Origin: Methylophilus sp.
Lineage (GTDB): Bacteria; Pseudomonadota; Gammaproteobacteria; Burkholderiales; Methylophilaceae
NCBI GenBank assembly: GCA_027489475.1
Contig: JAIXZQ010000177.1
Coordinates: 1 to 12,316, forward strand
Length of the DNA stretch: 12,316 nucleotides
Direction: 5' to 3'
Shown here: positions 7,278 to 12,316 of the stretch, in pieces
How the letters are laid out: each line of letters starts with the position of its first letter
Position numbering within the stretch: position 1 is the first letter of the stretch
Notes under the pieces: model-generated
Told to the model about the DNA's origin: nothing
What the model saw: the letters and a program-made list of their open reading frames with translations, nothing else
Databases searched by the model: none
Position numbers and translations under genes: made by a program

Positions 7278-7643
7278 TCAAGCGGATGCAGCAGGCGACA
7301 CCCGATACAGTTCTACCCCAAGCGCCTTAAGTCCAGGCAATATGCTAGGCTTGCTGACTTTTAAGCGCACATGTTGCGCATGAAATTCTTGCAGAATTAA
7401 CTGACAGACATGCTCACCCAGCGCCTCCACCAATTTAAAGCGCCGTTCGGCTAGGGTTTCACGAATCCGCGCCACCACTTGGCCATAATCAATCGTGTCT
7501 TCAATGGCGTCACTTAGGCAGGCTTTACTAAAGTCATATCCAATTTCAATGTCGAGGATAATGGTTTGTGCCATGATGCGCTCCCATTCAGGCACGCCTA
7601 GATGGGTCTGTACTTTCACCTGTTCGAGAAAAATGCTGTCCAT
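7278..7643 (-). CDS. folB: Dihydroneopterin aldolase FolB
   Basis: FolB splits 7,8-dihydroneopterin into 6-hydroxymethyl-7,8-dihydropterin and glycolaldehyde in folate synthesis. The 121-residue product matches the usual family length. Signatures are FLEQVKVQTHLGVPEWER with Glu21, the DTIDYGQV segment with Tyr53, KLVEALGE with the pterin-contacting Glu73, and KVSKPSIL with the likely catalytic Lys98. The start (7641-7643 on the minus strand) has AAGGA about nine bases upstream (within 7650-7656). It is transcribed alone, divergent from plsY and convergent with xerD. Confidence 0.94.
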   Translation of the reverse strand: MDSIFLEQVKVQTHLGVPEWERIMAQTIILDIEIGYDFSKACLSDAIEDTIDYGQVVARIRETLAERRFKLVEALGEHVCQLILQEFHAQHVRLKVSKPSILPGLKALGVELYRVSPAASA

Positions 7644-7763
7644 GGTTTTTTATCCTTATGGGTGGGGCTGGGTCGTCGTCACGCCAAGCAGGGCGCAGTG
7701 CTCAGAGGCCTGTGAAGCTGTACGTGCGGTGCGCATGGGTGCCTAGCACGCCTAGACGATTGG

Positions 7764-7792
7764 TTTCCGCAAATGCCGTAATCCAGTATGAT
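7764..7792 (+). promoter_or_regulatory. Candidate promoter for plsY
   Basis: TATGAT at 7787-7792 matches five of six bases of the -10 consensus, inside AATCCAGTATGATTCG. This closely resembles the AATCCAGTATAATCCG around the rpsP -10 (3331-3346). The -35 region 17 bases upstream (TTTCCG, 7764-7769) is poor. The predicted start near 7799 would give a leader of about 55 bases. The support is the -10 element and its likeness to the rpsP promoter. Confidence 0.45.
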
Positions 7793-7796
7793 TCGG

Positions 7797-7815
7797 CATC
7801 ATACAACATCATACA
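7797..7815 (+). repeat. Short direct repeat in the plsY leader
   Basis: CATCATACA occurs at 7797-7805 and again at 7807-7815, a ten-base period, right at the predicted transcript start of plsY. It lies in the 210-base folB-plsY gap (7644-7853). Apart from the folB ribosome binding site, the candidate plsY promoter and this repeat, nothing recognisable is in that gap. Confidence 0.6.
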
Positions 7816-7853
7816 CGCGCTGGCATGTGCAGCCCCTCTGTGAAAGACATGAG

Positions 7854-8465
7854 ATGAACGACCTCGGATTTGAAATTGAAGCGCTAATTTGGATAGTGGC
7901 CGCTTACCTGATTGGCTCGATTGCGTTTGGCATTATTGTCAGCAAGTTGTATCGTCTGCCAGACCCCCGCACTGTAGGCAGTGGCAATATTGGGGCGACC
8001 AATGTGGCACGCAGTGGCAAAAAGTCAGCCGCCATCCTCACCTTGCTGGGGGATGCTTTTAAAGGCTGGCTGCCGGTCTGGTTAGCCTTGCATGCAGGCA
8101 TGCTGATGCATGTGGTGGCACTGGTCGGTTTAGCGGTGTTTTTGGGTCATCTCTACCCGATTTATCATCGCTTTAAAGGCGGTAAAGGCGTGGCCACTGC
8201 TTTAGGCGTCATGATTGCTTTTTCGGGGGGGCTGGCGCTCAGTGTGGTGGCAGTCTGGCTGCTGGTGTTTATGGTGAGCCGTATTTCATCGTTATCCGCA
8301 CTGGTGGCGGCACTGGTCTCGCCTTTGATGGCTTGGCAGTTTTTATCGCCTTATCCCATCTACGTGGCGGTCGTGGTGGTGATGGCTGCGTTTCTGATTG
8401 TGCGTCACCAATCCAATATTCAAAAACTGTTGGCGGGCACAGAAACACGGTTTGGAAAAAAATAA
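7854..8465 (+). CDS. plsY: Glycerol-3-phosphate acyltransferase PlsY
   Basis: PlsY is an inner-membrane enzyme that transfers an acyl group from acyl-phosphate to sn-glycerol 3-phosphate, the first step of phospholipid synthesis. From the ATG at 7854 the product is 203 residues, almost the length of E. coli PlsY. All three family motifs are present: GSGNIGATNVAR (42-53), FKGGKGVATALG (107-118) and SNIQKLLAGTETRFG (187-201). Hydrophobic segments lie at about 10-30, 72-100, 118-141 and 145-183, consistent with a multi-pass protein. The frame is open back to an ATG at 7788, but that codon overlaps the candidate -10 element, and its extra 22 polar residues do not belong to the family. It converges on tsaD, 29 bases away. 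Confidence 0.95.
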   Translation: MNDLGFEIEALIWIVAAYLIGSIAFGIIVSKLYRLPDPRTVGSGNIGATNVARSGKKSAAILTLLGDAFKGWLPVWLALHAGMLMHVVALVGLAVFLGHLYPIYHRFKGGKGVATALGVMIAFSGGLALSVVAVWLLVFMVSRISSLSALVAALVSPLMAWQFLSPYPIYVAVVVVMAAFLIVRHQSNIQKLLAGTETRFGKK

Positions 8466-8494
8466 TCCGACTCGTATGCACCCTCCACGCCCCC

Positions 8495-9577
8495 TTAAGG
8501 CGCTTGTAATTCAGCTAAATCCCATCTTGGACGGATGCTAAAACTGTAATCGCGTGGTGTTGCCACGCTGGATACCTCGTGATCTTGGCGCGCGGAGGCA
8601 TGCTGTTGACCATGTGCGGTCTGCTCGCTTGCCGCCAGCAAGCGCATGGCGCCTGCAAATGCAATCATGGCGCCATTGTCTGTGCAAAACTCCAGCCGCG
8701 GGTAGCTGACCTGTATGCCGCGCTTGCCTGCAGCCGCGTTCAGTCTGCACCGCAGACGTTGGTTAGCGCCTACACCGCCGGAGACCACCAGCCGTTTTAG
8801 CCCAGTTTGTTTCAAGGCTTTTAAGCATTTATGCACCAGAATTTCAGTCACGGATTCTTGAAACTCCCAGGCAATGTCTTGTAACGCGTTCTCGTCCAGC
8901 GTTGGCTGGCTCTTGACCAAGGTCAGCACCGCAGTTTTGAGTCCACTAAAACTAAAATTTAAATCTGGGCTATTGAGCAGCGGTCTGGGTAACTGAAACC
9001 GCGGTTTGCCGAGGTCCGCCAGCCGTGCGACTGCAGGGCCCCCGGGATAGCCCAAACCTAACAGTTTGGCGGTTTTATCAAATGCTTCTCCAGCCGCATC
9101 ATCCAAGGTATCGCCCAACAGTTGATATTGGCCTATGCCATCTACCCGCATTAACTGGCTATGTCCGCCCGATACCAACAGCGCAACAAAGGGGAACGCA
9201 GGCGGATGTTCCTCCAGCAAAGGCGCCAATAAATGGCCCTCAAGATGGTGTACGCCCAACGAGGGGATGTTGAGTGCCATGGCCAACGATTGCGCAATGC
9301 TGGTCCCGACCAACAGTGCGCCAGCCAGCCCCGGGCCTTGGGTATAGGCAATCGCATCAATGTCTTTTAGGCTTAAGTTGGCTTGGTCTAGCACTTGCTG
9401 GGTGAGTGGCAATGCGCGCCGGATATGATCACGCGAGGCCAGCTCAGGTACGACGCCGCCGTATGCGGCATGCATATCAATCTGTGAATGCAGCGCATGT
9501 GCGAGCAGCCCGTGCGTTGTGTCGTACAAAGCCACGCCCGTTTCGTCACAAGATGATTCTATGCCCAACACTCTCAT
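8495..9577 (-). CDS. tsaD: tRNA N6-adenosine threonylcarbamoyltransferase TsaD
   Basis: TsaD, with TsaB and TsaE, transfers threonylcarbamoyl from threonylcarbamoyl-AMP to A37 of ANN-decoding tRNAs (the t6A modification). It belongs to the ASKHA kinase-like fold. Signatures: [14 protein letters not shown] at the start, [12 protein letters not shown] (40-51), metal ligands His111 and His115 in HLEGH, the [10 protein letters not shown] loop (133-142), SFSGLKTAV (209-217), [11 protein letters not shown] (265-275) and Asp300 in FCTDNGA. The product has 360 residues. Numbering equals E. coli (337 residues) as far as Asp300; the extra 23 residues are a polar Ala/Gln/His/Ser-rich insertion at about 316-342, before the final [11 protein letters not shown]. 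No strong Shine-Dalgarno was seen. It is divergent from rpsU. Confidence 0.96.
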   Translation of the reverse strand: MRVLGIESSCDETGVALYDTTHGLLAHALHSQIDMHAAYGGVVPELASRDHIRRALPLTQQVLDQANLSLKDIDAIAYTQGPGLAGALLVGTSIAQSLAMALNIPSLGVHHLEGHLLAPLLEEHPPAFPFVALLVSGGHSQLMRVDGIGQYQLLGDTLDDAAGEAFDKTAKLLGLGYPGGPAVARLADLGKPRFQLPRPLLNSPDLNFSFSGLKTAVLTLVKSQPTLDENALQDIAWEFQESVTEILVHKCLKALKQTGLKRLVVSGGVGANQRLRCRLNAAAGKRGIQVSYPRLEFCTDNGAMIAFAGAMRLLAASEQTAHGQQHASARQDHEVSSVATPRDYSFSIRPRWDLAELQAP

Positions 9578-9597
9578 AGGTTTTTTTCTAGAAAAGA

Positions 9598-9626
9598 TTG
9601 ATAAAAGCCAACAAGCGCGCTAGAAT
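9598..9626 (+). promoter_or_regulatory. Sigma-70-type promoter for rpsU
   Basis: TTGATA at 9598-9603 (five of six matches to the -35 consensus) and TAGAAT at 9621-9626 (five of six to the -10) are separated by an ideal 17-base spacer. The sequence ACGCGG follows, a GC-rich discriminator. Predicted start is near 9633, about 66 bases before rpsU. That leader can form a small hairpin (9639-9661, GTGCTGC with GC-A-AGCAC, one bulge). Confidence 0.8.
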
Positions 9627-9698
9627 ACGCGGTTTTCAGTGCTGCATCAATCCGCAAGCACCATTGTCCAACCCAATAATTGAAGGATAGGGATTTAC

Positions 9699-9911
9699 AT
9701 GACCGCTATTCGTGTGAAAGAAAACGAACCGTTTGACGTTGCAATGCGCCGTTTCAAGCGTTTGATTGAAAAAACCGGTTTGTTGAACGACCTGCGCGCG
9801 CGCGAGTTCTACGAGAAGCCAACATGGGAACGTAAACGCAAAGCGGCGGCCGCTGTTAAGCGTCAATACCGTCGTCTGCGTAATCAGCAGTTGCCTACCA
9901 AGCTTTACTAA
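9699..9911 (+). CDS. rpsU: 30S ribosomal protein S21
   Basis: S21 is a small basic 30S protein that helps the 16S anti-Shine-Dalgarno region work in translation initiation. The 70-residue product is full length: [20 protein letters not shown] at the start, [24 protein letters not shown] in the middle and a highly basic end. A GAAGGATAGGG ribosome binding region lies at 9682-9692. It is the first gene of the macromolecular-synthesis cluster rpsU-yqeY-dnaG and has its own promoter. Confidence 0.97.
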   Translation: MTAIRVKENEPFDVAMRRFKRLIEKTGLLNDLRAREFYEKPTWERKRKAAAAVKRQYRRLRNQQLPTKLY

Positions 9912-9927
9912 GGCTGTGTGGGTGGTG

Positions 9928-9950
9928 GGGCGCCAACCGTTGTGGTGCCC
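9928..9950 (+). other. First of two tandem hairpins between rpsU and yqeY
   Basis: GGGCGCCA (9928-9935) pairs with TGGTGCCC (9943-9950), eight pairs including one G-T, around a seven-base loop. It starts 17 bases after the rpsU stop. No T-tract follows, so it is not a standard rho-independent terminator. It could protect the rpsU 3' end or serve as a processing or pausing site. Confidence 0.6.
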
Positions 9951-9957
9951 AAGATGC

Positions 9958-9983
9958 AAAGGTTGTGGGCTTCCGCAACCTTT
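9958..9983 (+). other. Second tandem hairpin between rpsU and yqeY
   Basis: AAAGGTTG (9958-9965) pairs exactly with CAACCTTT (9976-9983). Three further inner pairs (TGG with CCG, one of them T-G) give an 11-pair stem closed by a GCTT loop. Only three T residues end the stem, followed by AGCTATTTA. It may be a weak terminator or attenuator that sets the ratio of rpsU to downstream transcripts. The 141-base rpsU-yqeY gap otherwise shows no clear promoter. Confidence 0.65.
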
Positions 9984-10052
9984 AGCTATTTATACAGCCC
10001 CTATTCCTGCCCCCTCAATGCGTTGTTTTTTAAATATACAGCTGGATTGTTT

Positions 10053-10496
10053 ATGAGCCTCAAAGCACAGATATCAGAAGACATGAAAACCGCCATGCGC
10101 GCCAAAGACATGCCCAAGCTCGGCGTGATTCGTCTGTTACAGGCAGCCATCAAGCAACGCGAAGTGGATGAGCGCATAGACTTGGACGATGCCGCAGTGG
10201 TGGCTGTGATTGAAAAAATGCTCAAGCAACGCCGAGATTCCATTGCTGCGTTTGAAGGTGCAAACCGTCATGATTTGGCTGATCAAGAAAAGTTTGAAGT
10301 CACCGTGTTGCAAGGCTACTTGCCCGCACAATTAACTGAGCAAGAGATCAGTGCCATTATTGCCAAGGTGGTGACTGAAACCGGCGCGGCAGGCGCCAAA
10401 GACATTGGTAAAGTGGTGGCTGCGGTTAAGCCGTTGGTGGCAGGCCAAGCAGACATGGGCAAAGTATCTGCCATGATCAAAGCGGCACTAGGCTAA
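10053..10496 (+). CDS. yqeY: GatB/YqeY domain protein
   Basis: This is a 147-residue protein of the YqeY family, related to the C-terminal tRNA-binding tail domain of the GatB amidotransferase subunit. Its biochemical role is not established. It begins MSLKAQISEDMKTAMRAKD; LGVIRLLQAAIKQREVDER (about 23-41) and VLQGYLPAQLTEQEI are typical. The helical C-terminal domain ends with GQADMGKVSAMIKAAL, the family's usual last helix. The frame is open back to 9918, but that stretch contains the two hairpins and no family sequence, so the ATG at 10053 is chosen. rpsU-yqeY-dnaG is a common betaproteobacterial order. Confidence 0.9.
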   Translation: MSLKAQISEDMKTAMRAKDMPKLGVIRLLQAAIKQREVDERIDLDDAAVVAVIEKMLKQRRDSIAAFEGANRHDLADQEKFEVTVLQGYLPAQLTEQEISAIIAKVVTETGAAGAKDIGKVVAAVKPLVAGQADMGKVSAMIKAALG

Positions 10497-10523
10497 CGGT
10501 TAAGCAATCCCTCGTTACTGGCC

Positions 10524-10552
10524 AAGGGCGCACGTTGCGCCCTTTGTTTTTT
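10524..10552 (+). terminator. Terminator-like hairpin between yqeY and dnaG
   Basis: AAGGGCGCA (10524-10532) pairs exactly with TGCGCCCTT (10536-10544) around a CGT loop. T, G and six Ts follow (10545-10552). It lies 27 bases after the yqeY stop and 26 bases before the dnaG start. In E. coli a terminator between rpsU and dnaG lowers primase expression; this hairpin is in the equivalent position after yqeY and probably does the same by partial readthrough. Confidence 0.85.
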
Positions 10553-10578
10553 GCATGGCTTAAGCGATACTTGCAGCT

Positions 10579-12316
10579 ATGATTCCCGAGCGCTTTATTC
10601 AAGAACTGCTTAATCGCGTTGAAATTGTCGATGTCATCGACAAAGCCGTGCCGCTCAAAAAAGCCGGGGCTAATTACTCCGCCTGTTGTCCGTTTCATAA
10701 CGAAAAATCGCCCAGTTTTACCGTCAGTCCAAGCAAACAGTTTTATCACTGTTTTGGCTGCGGCGCGCATGGCTCAGCCTTGAGTTTTTTAATGGAATAC
10801 AACGGCTTGAGTTTTGTTGAGGCTGTGCATGAGTTGGCCAAGCAAGTGGGCATGATCGTGCCGCAAGAGCAACGTGACCCGCAGCAAGCGCCGCCCCCTT
10901 CGCGCAGCGAGATGTTAGGTCTGCAAGAGGCGCTGCAACAGGCAGCCAACTATTACAAGGCTGAGCTCAAACACTCTGAACGTGCCATTGCTTACCTCAA
11001 GGCGCGTGGTCTCAGTGGTCAAATTGCGGCCAAGTTTCAAATTGGCTATGCGCCCGCTGGCTGGCAAAATCTGCAATCGGTATTTGAACACTATGATGCC
11101 GAGGCGCTAGAAACGGCGGGATTGGTGGTTAAAAACGAGCAAGGTCGCCGCTATGACCGTTTTCGTGACCGCATCATGTTTCCGATACACAATCAAAAAG
11201 GTGAGGTCATTGGCTTTGGCGGGCGCGTCATAAATCCCGAAGACAGCCCCAAATACTACAACTCGCCAGAAACGCCGTTGTTTCAAAAAGGCCATGAATT
11301 GTATGGTTTGTTTATGGCGCGGCGTGCCATCCGCGATGCAGGCCGGGTCTTGGTGGTCGAAGGCTATATGGACGTGGTGGCGCTGGCGCAATACGGCATT
11401 GATTACGCCGTGGCTGCGTTAGGCACGGCGACCACACCGTTTCATATTGCCAAGCTGATGCGGCAAACCGATGAAATCGTTTTTAGTTTTGATGGCGACA
11501 AGGCCGGCCGCACCGCTGCCTGGCGTGCCGTGATGAATGCGCTGCCGGCGATTAAAGATGGCGTTAAATTGCGCTTTTTATTTTTGCCAGACGAGCATGA
11601 CCCCGACAGCTATGTAAGGGCGTTTGGCAAAGAGGCGTTTGAAGCTCATATGCAGCAGGCCATCCCCTTGTCTCAATACATTATTCAGCACTTGAGTGAG
11701 CACAATCCACTGGCTTCGCAAGAGGATAAGCTGCAGTTTTTAAACGAGGCAGAGCCGATACTTAAACAGATTCAGGCGCCACGCTATGCGACCTTATTGC
11801 GTAAAAAAGTCGCTGAGTTGGCGGGGCTAGATCATCAAGAAATGCAGCGCATGCTCAAGCTACCCAATCCTGCCACCGTGCAGGCCAAGGCTGTGCGGCA
11901 ACGTGCGCGCACCACCTTGTCATTGCATGTCCGCTTGGCGTTAATGCTGTTGATGCGCCCGCAGTGGGCCACCCTAGCCTTGGCGCAGCACATTGTAGGC
12001 GACAGCGACGAAACACAGATGCTCAGCGCGGTGCTGCAAACGGCACTGGCCCAGCCGCAGTCGCGGCCAGTCGTGTTGTTACAAAGCTTGGCTGGCAATA
12101 TCAGTGAGGCCTTGCGTCATCAGTTGCAACGTGAATTATCGCTGTTGGATGAAAGCCTAGACTTTGCGCTTGAATTTGAAGGAGCGTGTACCCAATTAGC
12201 AGACATGGCCGCGCAGACCCGTGAAAAAGCCCTGCTAGTGCAATTGCAAGAAAAACCGTTTGCCGCCTTGTCTGCACAAGAGCGTGAAGCCTTGCGCGCG
12301 CTCACTAGCAAACGCT
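10579..12316 (+). CDS. dnaG: DNA primase DnaG, 3' end cut by the window edge
   Basis: DnaG makes the RNA primers for chromosome replication and is recruited by the helicase DnaB. The frame is open from the ATG at 10579 to the last base (579 codons plus one base). The N-terminal zinc-binding domain has Cys37, His40, Cys58 and Cys61 (CPFH and CFGC). The catalytic core contains RRYDRFRDRIMFPI, IGFGGRVI and KYYNSPETPLF. The TOPRIM centre has Glu261 in EGYMD and Asp305/Asp307 in FDGDKAG, four less than E. coli numbering. A Gln/Arg-rich helical C-terminal region (about 430 onward) fits the DnaB-binding domain. Only a few residues should be missing. No clear Shine-Dalgarno precedes the start, in keeping with low expression. 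rpoD is expected next. Confidence 0.96.
   Translation, partial: MIPERFIQELLNRVEIVDVIDKAVPLKKAGANYSACCPFHNEKSPSFTVSPSKQFYHCFGCGAHGSALSFLMEYNGLSFVEAVHELAKQVGMIVPQEQRDPQQAPPPSRSEMLGLQEALQQAANYYKAELKHSERAIAYLKARGLSGQIAAKFQIGYAPAGWQNLQSVFEHYDAEALETAGLVVKNEQGRRYDRFRDRIMFPIHNQKGEVIGFGGRVINPEDSPKYYNSPETPLFQKGHELYGLFMARRAIRDAGRVLVVEGYMDVVALAQYGIDYAVAALGTATTPFHIAKLMRQTDEIVFSFDGDKAGRTAAWRAVMNALPAIKDGVKLRFLFLPDEHDPDSYVRAFGKEAFEAHMQQAIPLSQYIIQHLSEHNPLASQEDKLQFLNEAEPILKQIQAPRYATLLRKKVAELAGLDHQEMQRMLKLPNPATVQAKAVRQRARTTLSLHVRLALMLLMRPQWATLALAQHIVGDSDETQMLSAVLQTALAQPQSRPVVLLQSLAGNISEALRHQLQRELSLLDESLDFALEFEGACTQLADMAAQTREKALLVQLQEKPFAALSAQEREALRALTSKR

Noticed and set aside
7788..7853. Upstream ATG start for plsY
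   Set aside because: The codon overlaps a likely -10 element and adds 22 polar residues absent from PlsY proteins.
8466..8494. Terminator between convergent plsY and tsaD
   Set aside because: The 29-base gap has no stem with a T-tract on either strand; only a CCTTAAGG palindrome at the tsaD stop.
9918..10052. N-terminal extension of yqeY to an upstream start
   Set aside because: The extra 45 codons cover the two hairpins and have no family likeness; the ATG at 10053 gives the normal YqeY length.
1..12316. Mobile element, CRISPR, tRNA/rRNA gene, toxin-antitoxin or phage genes
   Set aside because: Read on both strands; no transposase, repeat-spacer pattern, cloverleaf, or phage-like protein was recognised. 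XerD is the housekeeping recombinase with no adjacent cargo or att-like repeats.

Overview
This window is chromosomal housekeeping DNA from a betaproteobacterium. Gene order and protein features suggest the Methylophilaceae (a Methylophilus/Methylotenera-like methylotroph), but that family-level call is inference and was not tested by search. Nothing in it looks like a mobile element, prophage, CRISPR array, toxin-antitoxin pair or defence island. I found no new multi-gene system. What deserves a second look is local: an unusual ribosomal protein tail, a C-terminal insertion in TsaD, and several hairpins or terminators placed inside gene clusters.

Region 1 (1-1949, + strand) is the end of the tol-pal cluster. 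It holds the 3' end of tolB, the lipoprotein gene pal, and cpoB (ybgF), whose start overlaps the end of pal. These envelope proteins link the outer membrane, peptidoglycan and cell-division machinery. A hairpin with a short T-tract closes the block.

Region 2 (1960-3305, +) is queE-queC, overlapping by ATGA. These are consecutive steps of 7-deazaguanine synthesis: QueE makes 7-carboxy-7-deazaguanine and QueC converts it to preQ0 for tRNA queuosine.

Region 3 (3314-5678, +) is the rpsP-rimM-trmD-rplS operon: ribosomal protein S16, a 30S maturation factor, the tRNA m1G37 methyltransferase and ribosomal protein L19. It has a strong sigma-70-type promoter in front and a strong terminator behind.

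Region 4 (5780-7233, +) is a DNA-alkylation repair methyltransferase (ogt type) followed closely by xerD, the chromosome-dimer-resolving recombinase.

Region 5 (7278-9577) has folB (-), plsY (+) and tsaD (-). They serve folate synthesis, the first acylation step of phospholipid synthesis, and tRNA t6A modification. folB and plsY are divergent, plsY and tsaD convergent, and tsaD is divergent from rpsU.

Region 6 (9598-12316, +) is the macromolecular-synthesis cluster rpsU-yqeY-dnaG, reading toward an expected rpoD outside the window. It has a good promoter before rpsU, two tandem hairpins between rpsU and yqeY, and a terminator-like hairpin between yqeY and dnaG. dnaG is open to the window edge and lacks only its last residues. 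No gene-free stretch exceeds 300 bases; the longest is 210 bases, between folB and plsY.
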